From: JASHPR01 sp963833885 | GTDB taxonomy: Bacteria; Actinomycetota; Actinomycetes; Streptosporangiales; Streptosporangiaceae | Direction of reading: 5' to 3' | NCBI GenBank assembly: GCA_963833885.1 | Contig: CAWHZU010000018.1 | Coordinates: 1-45,693, forward strand | DNA: 45,693 bases | Shown here: positions 17,156 through 26,941 of the stretch, piece by piece | Layout of the letters: each line of letters starts with the position of its first letter | Position numbering within the stretch: the stretch's first letter is position 1 | Made by a program: the position numbers and the translations under genes | The notes under the pieces: model-generated | Told to the model about the DNA's origin: nothing | Seen by the model: only the letters and a program-made list of their open reading frames with translations | The model's database searches: none

Positions 17156-17343
17156 CTCATCCAGAGGGGTGGAGGGATCGGCCCTGTGAAGCCCCGGCAA
17201 CCATCACGGTGATTTACGTGCCCGCGTCATGCTCGCGGGGCCAGCTGTTACCCGCAGCTGTGCCGCCCCGCCCGCCCCGGCGAGGCCAGTCGTGACAGGT
17301 GCCAACTCCGGCCCGCGGTCAGTCGACCGCTGGGAAAGATGAG
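17156..17343 (+). promoter_or_regulatory. SAM-I riboswitch
   Basis: The leader carries the SAM-I (S-box) conserved core. P1 is formed by CTCATC at 17156-17161 and GATGAG at 17338-17343. CAGAGGGGTGGAGGGA, GGCCCTGTGAAGCCC and CGGCAACC follow, then a variable P3, GGTGCCAACTCC near 17299 and GGGAAAGATGAG. The 3' strand of P1 abuts GAGGAGAGAGG, the ribosome site for the GTG at 17361, so SAM binding probably blocks translation initiation. SAM control of the next two genes points to methionine/sulfur metabolism rather than threonine supply. Confidence 0.93.
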
Positions 17344-17360
17344 GAGAGAGGCCTCGCCCC

Positions 17361-18644
17361 GTGAGTTCATCTGCATCAGCCACCATCCCGGCATCCCGCT
17401 TCGGCTACGCCACCATGCTTTCCTGCCGCGAGTGCGGCCAGACCTGCGAGCTGGGCGCGCAGCATGCCTGCGCCGAGTGCTTCGGGCCGCTGGAGGTCGG
17501 CTACGACTACCCGTCGCTGACCCGGGAGTCCATCGAGTCCGGGCCGCCGAGCATCTGGCGGTACGCGAGCCTCCTGCCGGTCCCGGCCGATGTGGCCGGC
17601 CGGCCGAACACCGAGCCGGGCTTCACCCGCCTGGTGCGCGCCGACCGGCTGGCGAGCGCGCTCGGCATGCGCGCGCTCTGGGTGAAGGACGAGCGGGGCA
17701 ACCCCACGCACTCGTTCAAGGACCGGGTGGTCGCGGTCGCCCTCGCCGCGGCGCTGGAGATGGGCCACAAGGTCCTGGCCTGCCCGTCTACCGGGAACCT
17801 GGCCAACGCGGTGGCCGCCGCGGCGGCCAGGGCTGGCATCCGCTCCGTGGTGCTGATCCCGGCCAACCTCGAGCCGCAGAAGATCATCGCCACCGCGGTG
17901 TACGGCGGCACGATGGTCCTGGTCGACGGGACCTACGACGATGTCAACCGGCTCGCCTCACAGCTGGCCGACGACCGCGAGGACTGGGCGTTCGTCAACG
18001 TCAATGTGCGGCCCTACTACGCGGAGGGGTCCAAGACCATCGGCTTCGAGATCGCCGAGCAGCTGGGCTGGCGGCTGCCGCAGCAGATCGTCGTCCCGGT
18101 GGCGTCGGGGGCGCAGCTCGTCAAGATCGACAAGGCGTTCCGGGAGCTCGCGGCGCTCGGCCTGGTGGATGCCGCGCCGTACCGGGTGTTCGGCGCCCAG
18201 GCCAGCGGCTGCGCACCGGTGGCGGCCGCGTTCCGGGCCGGTCATGACGTAGTGCAGCCGGTCCGGCCGGACACCATCGCCAAGTCGCTCGCCATAGGGA
18301 ACCCGGCCGACGGCCCGTACGTGCTCGACGTGACCCGCCGCAGCGGCGGCGCGGTCGCCGACGTTTCGGATGACGAGATCGTGTCGGCCATCGAGCTGCT
18401 CGCCACCACGGAGGGCATCTTCGGCGAGACAGCGGTGGGGGTCACGCTGGCCACGACGCGCAAGCTCCTGGACTCGGGGCAGCTCGACCCCGACGCCGAG
18501 ACCGTCATCATCAACTCGGGTGACGGCCTCAAGACGCTGGACGCCGTGGCAGGATCGGTTCCCGCCGTGCGTCCTATTCGCCCTACTCTGCAGGCATTCA
18601 TTGACTTCGAGTCGTCCGTTCCCCCCAGAAAGGCAGTTGCATGA
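17361..18644 (+). CDS. thrC: Threonine-synthase-like PLP enzyme under SAM control, possible homocysteine synthase
   Basis: A 427-residue fold-type II PLP enzyme. Residues 22-40 form a zinc-ribbon-like four-Cys cluster (C22, C25, C37, C40). The PLP lysine is Lys120 in GNPTHSFKDR and the phosphate loop is CPSTGNLANA. By family it would turn O-phosphohomoserine into threonine. The context says otherwise: it sits behind a SAM-I riboswitch and overlaps by four bases (ATGA) a sulfur-carrier gene. CysM/CysO is a known precedent in which a fold-type II enzyme takes sulfur from a carrier thiocarboxylate onto a phospho-amino acid. I infer homocysteine synthesis from O-phosphohomoserine, and recall, without being able to check, a report of such a route in Streptomyces. 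Plain threonine synthase remains the conservative name. Confidence 0.88.
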   Translation: MSSSASATIPASRFGYATMLSCRECGQTCELGAQHACAECFGPLEVGYDYPSLTRESIESGPPSIWRYASLLPVPADVAGRPNTEPGFTRLVRADRLASALGMRALWVKDERGNPTHSFKDRVVAVALAAALEMGHKVLACPSTGNLANAVAAAAARAGIRSVVLIPANLEPQKIIATAVYGGTMVLVDGTYDDVNRLASQLADDREDWAFVNVNVRPYYAEGSKTIGFEIAEQLGWRLPQQIVVPVASGAQLVKIDKAFRELAALGLVDAAPYRVFGAQASGCAPVAAAFRAGHDVVQPVRPDTIAKSLAIGNPADGPYVLDVTRRSGGAVADVSDDEIVSAIELLATTEGIFGETAVGVTLATTRKLLDSGQLDPDAETVIINSGDGLKTLDAVAGSVPAVRPIRPTLQAFIDFESSVPPRKAVA

Positions 18645-18916
18645 GCGTCTCGGTCCGCATCCCCACAATCCTGCGCAGCTACACAGGCGGCGCAGCCGAG
18701 GTCACGGCGAAGGAGGGGACCCTGCGCGACGTCCTCGCAGGCCTGGACGCCGAGTACCCGGGGATCGGCGGCAGGATTCTCGACGAGGGCGGGAAGTTGC
18801 GCCGGTTCGTCAACGTCTACGTCGGCGAGGAAGACGTCCGCCTGGCGCAGGGGCTCGACACCGAGGTGCCGTCGGGGACGGAGGTCTCGGTCATTCCCGC
18901 CGTCGCCGGCGGCTGA
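18641..18916 (+). CDS. MoaD/ThiS-family sulfur carrier protein
   Basis: A 91-residue beta-grasp protein (FVNVYVGEEDVRLAQGLDTE, then GTEVSVIPAVAGG). It ends in the free Gly-Gly that E1-like enzymes (MoeB/MoeZ) adenylate and convert to thiocarboxylate. It resembles CysO more than molybdopterin MoaD; no molybdopterin gene is nearby. The ATG overlaps the stop of the PLP enzyme, implying coupled, matched production. The expected partners, a sulfur-loading E1/rhodanese and a JAMM-type hydrolase to release the product, are not in this window. Confidence 0.9.
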   Translation: MSVSVRIPTILRSYTGGAAEVTAKEGTLRDVLAGLDAEYPGIGGRILDEGGKLRRFVNVYVGEEDVRLAQGLDTEVPSGTEVSVIPAVAGG

Positions 18917-18933
18917 GGGTGCCGTCCCGGCCG

Positions 18934-19011
18934 TTCCCGGCCCAGCGGCCGCCGCGTTTCCGGTCCAGCGGCCGCCGCGTTCCCGGCCCAGCGGCCGCCG
19001 CGTTTCCGGTC
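18934..19011. repeat. 23-bp tandem repeat (about 3.4 copies) in the sulfur-carrier / csp intergenic region
   Basis: Units at 18934, 18957 and 18980 plus a partial at 19003 share TTCCCGG/TTTCCGG followed by CCAGCGGCCGCCGCG. The array begins 17 bases after the stop of the sulfur carrier. GCGGCCGC is self-complementary in each unit, so serial hairpins are possible. The rest of the 336-base gap, to 19252, is the csp promoter and leader; no other gene is seen. Confidence 0.85.
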
Positions 19012-19252
19012 GTCAGGCGGTCACGGCGGCGCTCCTCGGGGTGAATCGTGTTACTGCTGGGTCGGGTCTGATTCGGGGAGTAACTGGACGCGACGCCCGT
19101 CGGCACGTTGTAAAGTCGTGTCCGGTCGCTGTCGGTACAGCAGGACGGCAAGCTTGACTTGTGCAGCACGTCTGGCCCGCTCCGCGATCGACGGGTTTCG
19201 CGGTGACAAGGGCGGAACCCGAAGGCCGAGCCAGAGTTAGGGAGTTGTTGGT

Positions 19253-19453
19253 ATGGCTCAGGGCACCGTCAAATGGTTCAACGCGGACAAGGGCTACGGC
19301 TTCATCGCGGTCGACGGTGGTAGGGATGTGTTCGTGCACTTCTCCGCCATCCAGTCGGATGGCTACCGCACCCTCGAAGAGGGCCAGCGTGTCGAGTTCG
19401 ACATCACGCAGAGCGACCGCGGACCGCAGGCAGAGGCGGTTCGCGCCGTGTAA
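19253..19453 (+). CDS. Cold-shock protein (CspA family)
   Basis: A 66-residue single cold-shock domain: KWFNADKGYGFI (RNP1) and DVFVHFSAI (RNP2) are intact. It is a single-stranded nucleic-acid chaperone of the cytoplasm. The ribosome site is GGGAG, about 12 bases upstream, and a long leader precedes it. A strong terminator follows. Placement between the sulfur carrier and groEL matches, from memory, the Streptomyces order. Confidence 0.95.
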   Translation: MAQGTVKWFNADKGYGFIAVDGGRDVFVHFSAIQSDGYRTLEEGQRVEFDITQSDRGPQAEAVRAV

Positions 19454-19473
19454 GTCTCTGACGACCAGCTAGG

Positions 19474-19505
19474 AGGCCCGGTCCCCGATGGCGGGGGCCG
19501 GGCCT
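19474..19505 (+). terminator. Terminator after csp
   Basis: AGGCCCGGTCCCCG pairs with the GGGG-CCGGGCCT arm around a short GATGGC loop, followed by TCT. It is a very GC-rich stem and separates csp from groEL. Confidence 0.85.
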
Positions 19506-19550
19506 TCTGGTGTCCCGGGCGCTGCGGCCGCCCAGCGTAAGCCGGTCCGG

Positions 19551-19577
19551 CTTGCACTCTCACCCCGAGAGTGCTAA
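19551..19577. promoter_or_regulatory. CIRCE element 1 (HrcA operator)
   Basis: CTTGCACTC - nine bases - GAGTGCTAA matches the CIRCE consensus TTAGCACTC-N9-GAGTGCTAA at all but two positions. It lies upstream of groEL, so HrcA heat-shock repression is expected. Confidence 0.92.
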
Positions 19578-19585
19578 ACAGGACG

Positions 19586-19612
19586 CTGGCACTCTCGGGG
19601 TGAGAGTGACAA
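19586..19612. promoter_or_regulatory. CIRCE element 2 (HrcA operator), reverse complement of element 1 across the spacer
   Basis: CTGGCACTC - TCGGGGTGA - GAGTGACAA. The nine-base spacer is the exact reverse complement of the spacer in element 1 (TCACCCCGA), so 19555-19573 and 19590-19608 form a perfect 19-bp inverted repeat with a 16-base loop. Confidence 0.9.
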
Positions 19613-19745
19613 CGCAGTGGCGTGATCGAGGCGATGAGGCTGACCTCGCGCGGCAGGAAGGGACTGCCCGCTGGGACGGCCGTCCGTCGCGGGCGTCGGC
19701 TCGATCGGCACGCAAGGCAACAAGTTCCGGGAGGATCTGGAGCCT

Positions 19746-21371
<1,626 letters not shown>

Positions 21372-21408
21372 TCCCGTCAGTCTCGCTAGTACTGCATAGT
21401 CAGACGCG

Positions 21409-21441
21409 AAGAGGCGGTCCCGTAGTTCGGGACCGCCTCTT
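21409..21441 (+). terminator. Terminator after groEL
   Basis: Perfect 14-base arms AAGAGGCGGTCCCG and CGGGACCGCCTCTT around a TAGTT loop, followed by CTGCG. Confidence 0.92.
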
Positions 21442-21499
21442 CTGCGTTACGGGCGTGTCTGGGCTCCACAACTCGCCTCAGAAGAGGGATTATCAGCGC

Positions 21500-23200
21500 A
21501 TGAGGCCCCCTGCGGAGCAACTCATCCGCGACTACCTCAACCGCCTCTCGGTTGCGGCACGGACGAGGCTCCAGTCGGACGACAGGCGCGCGTTCCTGGC
21601 GCGTACTCGCGAACATATAGAGCGGCAATCTGGCGGCCGTGATACAGCCGATCCCGCCATGGTGCTGAGAGCCCTCAACGACCTCGGCGAGCCGGAGGCC
21701 GTCGTTGAGCGCGAGCACGCCAGGCTGGCAACGCTGCAGAGCAAACGGGATGCCGCGGCCGCCCGATCCGGCCTGTGGAAGTCCCGGGCCCGGACAGCGG
21801 CAGGCCGGGCCGGGTCAGGGGACGGCGGGTCAGGGGACGGCGGGTCAGGTAAGGGCAAGGGCGGCGAGAAGGGCGACCAGCCCGCCCAGGCACCCAGTAG
21901 CGCGCCCAGCCAGCCGAAGCTAAACGGTCGCCCGCTGACCGGCGAGATCACGATTTCCAGCCGCCCGATCTCGGCCCGCTGGAAGCCAGGCGCGCCGCTG
22001 CAGGAACAGCCGAGCCGGGCCCGTAGGATTCCGCGGCCACGGCGCGGGAGTTCCCGGCCGCCGGCGGGCGGCCCGGTTCAGCCCGGTACGGACGCCGAAC
22101 CGTCGGCCGCCACGGGGCCTGAATCCGCGACCCCGGTGCCGCGCGGCACCGCGCCACCGGCGTCAGTTGGGCCCGCTGGCCCGGTTCCCGCCGGGCCGCC
22201 AGCTGGGTCGGCCGGCGCCAGACCGGCCGCCACGGGCACAGCCGGTGCCGGATCAGGCGCCAGCGGCCGGCCTGGTGCCGCGTCGGCGGGTGCGGCTGCG
22301 GCCGGTCAGCGTACTGGCGCGTCGGCGGGTGCACCTGCGGCTGGTCAGCGTGGTGGCGCAGCGCCCGCCGGAGCCGCTTTCGGGCCCGCCCCGGCCGGAT
22401 CCCCTGCCGGGCCCGCGCCCGCAAGGCCTGCCGCTGGCGGACCTTCCGCTGCCGGGCCTGCCCCGGCCAGATCCCCTGCCGTCGGCGGGCCTGCCGTTGC
22501 CGGTGGACCTGCCGCTGCCGGTGGACCTGCGTCCGCCGGCCCGCCTTCCGCCGGACCCGCGCCCGTCCAGCCCGCTGCTCAGGGGTCTGGTGGTCCGGAG
22601 CGTGCCGCAGGCCCTTCCGGGTTCGGCGGTGCTGTGGCCGGCCAGGGTCCGGCGGGAGGCGCCGTAACCGAGGTTGCCCCTGCTTCCGGTGCGCAGCAGC
22701 GGGCCGCGGTTCCGACGCCCGCACGGATGACCACAGCCCGCCAGCGGCGCCTTCAGCTCATCCAGCCAACGGACGTGACCAAGGGCTTCGCTGCGGCGGT
22801 GGCCGATGCTTGGCGTCAGCACCGGCTGGAGGTGATCGCCATCGCGCTGCTGGCGATCGCCGGGCTGATCTTCCCCGCTCCGATCTGGCCGGTGGGCTTT
22901 TTGCTCTGGCTGGTCGGCTCCGCTCTCGTGATGACGTCGAAGCTGTGGACCGTCGGGGACAAATGGCTGACCGTCCCAGGGCTCATCGTGGTGGTCATCG
23001 CCGGGATAGCCGTTGCCGAGGCCCTCGGCGGAAAGCGCACGGACGCCGCCGCCTACGGCGACGAGGCGCTGTCTGCCGCGGCGACGCTCTTCAAGATCGC
23101 AATGCTGCTCGCCGCTGTTTACCTGGGCTGGCGCACGCAGCGCGGCCGTCATGGCCAGCCCTTGCCGCCGTGGGTCCGCCGCCGCCGCCGCCGTCGCTGA
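21500..23200 (+). CDS. HAAS-like domain / Pro-Ala-rich linker / multi-pass membrane protein
   Basis: A 566-residue protein in three parts. Residues 1-80 resemble the HAAS helical domain (EQLIRDYLNRLSVAARTRL, then LNDLGEPEAVV), which usually partners PadR-like regulators or sits on membrane proteins. Residues about 90-415 are a Pro/Ala/Gly-rich, presumably disordered linker with many near-repeats. The C-terminus has three to four hydrophobic helices (LEVIAIALLAIAGLIFPAPI, GFLLWLVGSALVM, VPGLIVVVIAGIAVAEAL, LFKIAMLLAAVYLGW) and a poly-Arg end. ATG 21500 is chosen with GAGGG upstream; an in-frame GTG at 21455 lies close to the groEL terminator. Function unknown. Confidence 0.75.
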   Translation: MRPPAEQLIRDYLNRLSVAARTRLQSDDRRAFLARTREHIERQSGGRDTADPAMVLRALNDLGEPEAVVEREHARLATLQSKRDAAAARSGLWKSRARTAAGRAGSGDGGSGDGGSGKGKGGEKGDQPAQAPSSAPSQPKLNGRPLTGEITISSRPISARWKPGAPLQEQPSRARRIPRPRRGSSRPPAGGPVQPGTDAEPSAATGPESATPVPRGTAPPASVGPAGPVPAGPPAGSAGARPAATGTAGAGSGASGRPGAASAGAAAAGQRTGASAGAPAAGQRGGAAPAGAAFGPAPAGSPAGPAPARPAAGGPSAAGPAPARSPAVGGPAVAGGPAAAGGPASAGPPSAGPAPVQPAAQGSGGPERAAGPSGFGGAVAGQGPAGGAVTEVAPASGAQQRAAVPTPARMTTARQRRLQLIQPTDVTKGFAAAVADAWRQHRLEVIAIALLAIAGLIFPAPIWPVGFLLWLVGSALVMTSKLWTVGDKWLTVPGLIVVVIAGIAVAEALGGKRTDAAAYGDEALSAAATLFKIAMLLAAVYLGWRTQRGRHGQPLPPWVRRRRRRR

Positions 23201-23397
23201 GCGGGGGACGTGCCCGCAGCACCTAGCCCGCATCGGATGACACCGGCCACACCAGCCGCGCATGATTGCCCGCGACCGGACGCGGGTATCACTGACCTGG
23301 GCGTTGATGCTTCGCGGGAGCAGTCGGCAGTACCCGCTTGTTCCTGGCTTCGCACGCGATCCCGTCCCAGCACCATCCGACGTGTGAGGCTGTGGAG

Positions 23398-23432
23398 GAC
23401 GTGGCCCTGGCCACTGCGGCCGGGGCCACGTC
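23398..23432 (+). terminator. Terminator in the 23201-23610 gap
   Basis: GACGTGGCCC-T-GGCC pairs with GGCC-G-GGGCCACGTC around an ACTGC loop, about 15 pairs. It lies about 200 bases after the membrane-protein stop. The remainder of the 410-base gap shows no gene; its right end holds the csp promoter, with a small hairpin near 23561-23580. Confidence 0.75.
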
Positions 23433-23610
23433 GCTGCCCCGGGTCCTACCGCGCGCCTAGTAGGCGCGGTCCGCTGGCACCCCGCAACCGGGCAATCACG
23501 GGCCGTCTCCGGGAGGTCAGGATCCGCCATAACCGTCGCGGTACCGATAACCTTGTGTGAGGTGCCCCTGCGGGCACACCTATGGTTCCTCTTCGCGTAA
23601 GGTCTCGCTC

Positions 23611-23994
23611 GTGCCCACTGGCAAAGTCAAGTGGTATGACGCCGACAAAGGATTCGGCTTTCTCACCCGCGACGACGGGGGTGAGGTTTTTGTGCACTCA
23701 ACTGCCCTGCAGAGTGCCGGAACGGTGCTGCGCCCCGGCCAGCGCGTCGAGTTCGGCGTCGCCGAGGGCCGCCGGGGCGCGCAGGCACTCCAGGTACGTA
23801 CCCTTGACCCGCCGCCGACCGTATCGAAGGTCAGCCGGAAGAGCCCGGACGAGATGACGGTCATCATCGAGGACCTGATCAAGATGCTGGACGGGGTGTC
23901 CAACACCTACCGGCGCGGCAAGCCTCCGGACAACCGCGACTCGAAGAAGATCGCTACGGTTCTCCGCGCCGTCGCCAGCGACCTCGAAGCTTGA
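23611..23994 (+). CDS. Cold-shock-domain protein with C-terminal extension
   Basis: A 127-residue protein: a cold-shock domain (1-66, KWYDADKGFGFLTRDDGGEV) followed by a roughly 60-residue helical extension (KSPDEMTVIIEDLIKMLDG and KIATVLRAVASDLEA) that is typical of a longer actinobacterial csp subfamily. GTG 23611 aligns with the family start; the open frame extends further upstream without coding sense. It binds RNA or single-stranded DNA; the role of the extension is not known to me. Confidence 0.92.
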   Translation: MPTGKVKWYDADKGFGFLTRDDGGEVFVHSTALQSAGTVLRPGQRVEFGVAEGRRGAQALQVRTLDPPPTVSKVSRKSPDEMTVIIEDLIKMLDGVSNTYRRGKPPDNRDSKKIATVLRAVASDLEA

Positions 23995-24074
23995 CCTAGT
24001 CCGCCACGTAGGCCCACCCGGGCAGCAGCGCCGGAACAGCCGCCGCTACCCCCACCGGCCCACCCGGTCGGCCG

Positions 24075-25679
24075 TTAGGCCTGGGTCGCGGTGCGCGGGT
24101 TCGGGACCGGGACGGCCGCGGCGGTCGCGACGTCGATCGGGTATCTCCGGCTCGCCCCGAACAGGAACACGGCCGAGAGGCTCAGCGGGACCATCATGAC
24201 GAGGAAGGTCCACCGCAGCCCGCTGTTCCCGCCGCCGAACACGTACTGGGAAACGGCGCCGAACAGCACGGGCGCCAGCGCCTGCGCGCCGGTGCGGACG
24301 AGGTTGCGTATACCCTCGGCGCGCCCCCACAGGAACGCCGGCATGATGTCCAGCCGCGCGGCATCGATCGGCGGGTTCTGCGCCGACAGGCAGGCCGCCG
24401 CCAGCACGATGTACGGCAGCGCGGTCAGCGAGCTCCTGGTGAGCAGTGCCGGGATGAACAGCAGCACGGTAATCGTGGCCGCCACCGCGGCGACCATCAC
24501 CCGGCCGTTCAGCCGCCCCCGGCGCAGCAGGGTGTCCCCGAGCGGGCCGCCGGCCAGCACCCCGATGACCGCGCCCGCCCCGACGACCAGCAGCAGGAAG
24601 TTGGCGAGCACCTGGTTGACGCCGTACTGTCCACGCACGAACTCCACGCCGAACGTCTGCACGCCGGCCAGGAAGTAGTAGCCGAGTGCCCCGGACACGA
24701 TCAGGGCGACGTTGGTGCGGACCCGCAGCACATACCTGATCGCCTCGCCGAGGCCCATCCGCGGGCGCGGGTGGAGCTCGAGCAGGCCGGGGTCGGGCAC
24801 GATCCCGCGCGCCTGGGCCATGCGCTGCGCGTCCGTCGGCTCGTGCCCCTTCTTTTCCGGCTCGGGCTCGGGCTGTGCGGCGGCACTCGCGGCCGGCCCG
24901 TAGCCGGGCTCGGGGGCGAGCACGCCCTGCCCGCCGCGGGCCGGTTCCGGCAGCCGGAAGACCAGGTAGGCGAGGAGGAAGGCCGGAAGAGCGAGGATGA
25001 CGAAGGCGGCGCGCCACGACAGCGCGGCGATATCGCCGGTGACGGCGAAGCCGACGCCCGCCCCGGCCAGTTCCCCGGTGAGGATGTAGCCGAAAATCTT
25101 GCCTCGCTCCGACCCCGGGATCCAGTCGCCGACCAGCGACGCCACCGTGGGCGCCGTGGCAGCGGTCACCGCCCCGAGCCAGATCCGGTCGAAGAGCAGC
25201 TGCGTGAACGTGGATGCGGTCGCGCCCCAGATCATCGCGATGCCCCAGATCACGATCGCGATGCCGAGGATCCAGGTGCGCCGCGCCCGGTCGGCGAGCA
25301 TGCCGAACGGAACCGAGAACACGGCTCCCACCAGCGACGTCACGGCGACCAGCAGGCCGATGTCGGTGTTCCCGATGTGCAGCGAATGCCGCAGCTCGAT
25401 CGCTGCCGCTCCGACCGTGGAGGAGTCTGCGCTGGACAGAGCGAGCACGCTGCCGAGCACGAGCACGATACGGGTGCGCGCCGGCCCGCCGGACGCAGCG
25501 ATGACCTGCCGCCTCGCTGCCTGCCCGCCACGGCGGACAACCCGGTAGGCGGACCCAAACGCCCCCGGCCGTGTGCCCGGCTCTTCCGTGCTCCGCAATG
25601 CTCCTCGTTCTCTCCGACTGATCCTAGGCCCGCCGGGGGCCGCGGCCTGCCGTGCGCCTCCACACCGGGAAGCGTTCAA
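24075..25679 (-). CDS. MFS transporter with an interrupted central loop
   Basis: A 12-helix-type major facilitator, 534 residues by the longest frame (TTG start at 25679). The MFS signature between helices 2 and 3 is GMLADRARRTW, and VGDWIPGSERGKIFGYIL follows. A roughly 90-residue hydrophilic central loop (LPEPARGGQG to RMGLGEAIRYVL), rich in Glu/Pro, separates the halves. The first 60-70 residues are basic and low in hydrophobicity, so the true start may be later (TTG at 25595 is one option). Substrate unknown. Convergent with the cold-shock gene, divergent from DUF3027. Confidence 0.85.
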   Translation of the reverse strand: MNASRCGGARQAAAPGGPRISRRERGALRSTEEPGTRPGAFGSAYRVVRRGGQAARRQVIAASGGPARTRIVLVLGSVLALSSADSSTVGAAAIELRHSLHIGNTDIGLLVAVTSLVGAVFSVPFGMLADRARRTWILGIAIVIWGIAMIWGATASTFTQLLFDRIWLGAVTAATAPTVASLVGDWIPGSERGKIFGYILTGELAGAGVGFAVTGDIAALSWRAAFVILALPAFLLAYLVFRLPEPARGGQGVLAPEPGYGPAASAAAQPEPEPEKKGHEPTDAQRMAQARGIVPDPGLLELHPRPRMGLGEAIRYVLRVRTNVALIVSGALGYYFLAGVQTFGVEFVRGQYGVNQVLANFLLLVVGAGAVIGVLAGGPLGDTLLRRGRLNGRVMVAAVAATITVLLFIPALLTRSSLTALPYIVLAAACLSAQNPPIDAARLDIMPAFLWGRAEGIRNLVRTGAQALAPVLFGAVSQYVFGGGNSGLRWTFLVMMVPLSLSAVFLFGASRRYPIDVATAAAVPVPNPRTATQA

Positions 25680-25826
25680 TGATTGCCACGGCGCGCGTCC
25701 CCGTTTCGTCCATAGCCCAAGTATTCTGCTTCTGTAGCACTCCGACGACCTTCCCAGGTCATCGAATCGCCGGTAGTCCGCGTTCCGGATGCGTGCTTAC
25801 CACCGAATGAGGAACAATTACTTAAC

Positions 25827-26735
25827 GTGAGCACGGTCACCGCCCGAACAAGCCGCGAGATCGATGAGGCCTGCGCCGCAGCCGTCGACCTGGCCAGGTC
25901 CGCCGCCAACGAGGTCGCGGGGCCCGAGCAGGTCGGCGAGCATCTAGGCGTCGAGGCAGATGGCGACCGCATCGCCACGCACCTGTTCGCGTCCCTGGAC
26001 CCGGCCTACATCGGGTGGCGATGGGCAGTGACGGTCGCGCGGGCTTCGCGGGCCAAGACGGTGACGGTCAGCGAGACCCTGCTGCTGCCGGGCCCCGATT
26101 CGCTCCTCGCGCCGGACTGGGTGCCGTGGCGCGAGCGGGTCCGTCCCGGTGACGTAGGCGTCGGCGACCTGCTGCCGGCCTCGGACGACGACGAGCGGCT
26201 CGTCCCGGAGGCCGTGCTCGAAGGCGACGAAGGCGTGCTCGACTGGGATGACGCCGCCCCATGGGACGCCGCGCTACCCACGATCGACCCGCCGCCGGGC
26301 AGTCCCGTGACGCGCTCCCGGCCGTCCGGCGCCGGTCCGGCTCCCGGATACCAGACCGACCCCGGGCCTAAACGTTCCAGGGTATTGTCCGCCATCGGCC
26401 GGGACGAGACCGCGCTGCGCTGGTACTCCGGAGAGCACGGGCCGCGCAGCCCCCTGGCACACGCGGCCCCCGGTCCGTGCATGACCTGCGGCTTCCTGGT
26501 GCGCCTCGAGGGTCCGCTCGGCCGGGTGTTCGGGGTCTGCGCAAACGAGTTCGCACCGGACGACGGGCGGGTCGTGTCGCTCGACCACGGCTGCGGCGCG
26601 CATTCGGAGGCGGCCACTCCCGGTGCGGCCCACGGTGCGGCCTCGCCGGTCATCGATGAGCTCGGGTACGACCTGGTCGACATGCCGGGCGTCTCGATGG
26701 AGGACACCGTCTTCGAGTCGCTCGACCACGCTTAG
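25827..26735 (+). CDS. DUF3027 protein
   Basis: A 302-residue conserved actinobacterial protein. The N-terminal part (IGWRWAVTVARASRAKTVTV, then LLPGPDSLLAPDWVPWRERV) is the DUF3027 signature. An acidic middle follows, and a C-terminal domain has CMTCGF, VCANEF and HGCGAHSE, a probable zinc site. No function is known to me. It starts with GTG, and its TAG stop overlaps the convergent DUF2530 stop by four bases (TTAG). Confidence 0.9.
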   Translation: MSTVTARTSREIDEACAAAVDLARSAANEVAGPEQVGEHLGVEADGDRIATHLFASLDPAYIGWRWAVTVARASRAKTVTVSETLLLPGPDSLLAPDWVPWRERVRPGDVGVGDLLPASDDDERLVPEAVLEGDEGVLDWDDAAPWDAALPTIDPPPGSPVTRSRPSGAGPAPGYQTDPGPKRSRVLSAIGRDETALRWYSGEHGPRSPLAHAAPGPCMTCGFLVRLEGPLGRVFGVCANEFAPDDGRVVSLDHGCGAHSEAATPGAAHGAASPVIDELGYDLVDMPGVSMEDTVFESLDHA

Positions 26736-26941
26736 CGCGGGTCGTCCTCGGCGGGGCGGCGGGCGGCGCGCTCCCGCGACCGCTTCAGCCGCGGAACATA
26801 CAGCAGCCCGAACACGCCAATCCCGAGACCCGCGACGCAGGTCCAGATCCACCACCGGTCGGGCGCCGGGATGGCCGTCCTGATCGCCAGCAGAACGATC
26901 AGCGCGACCGCCCAGCCGGCCGTGATCACCGCGGTGACCAT
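26732..26941 (-). CDS. DUF2530 small membrane protein, start region damaged
   Basis: A 69-residue two-helix protein (AVITAGWAVALIVLLAIRTA and WWIWTCVAGLGIGVFGLLYV) with a basic, charged tail. Family members begin with a PEPLEGNDQ-like leader. Here the same frame encodes GPEPLEANDQ directly upstream of the Met at 26941, but there is no start codon before an in-frame TAA. In the next frame a GTG (at about 26992) reads MSNARRPA, so one missing base in the GGCCGGCCCGG run would restore a normal start. Either a real defect or a sequence error. Paired with DUF3027 as in other actinomycetes. Confidence 0.78.
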   Translation of the reverse strand: MVTAVITAGWAVALIVLLAIRTAIPAPDRWWIWTCVAGLGIGVFGLLYVPRLKRSRERAARRPAEDDPR

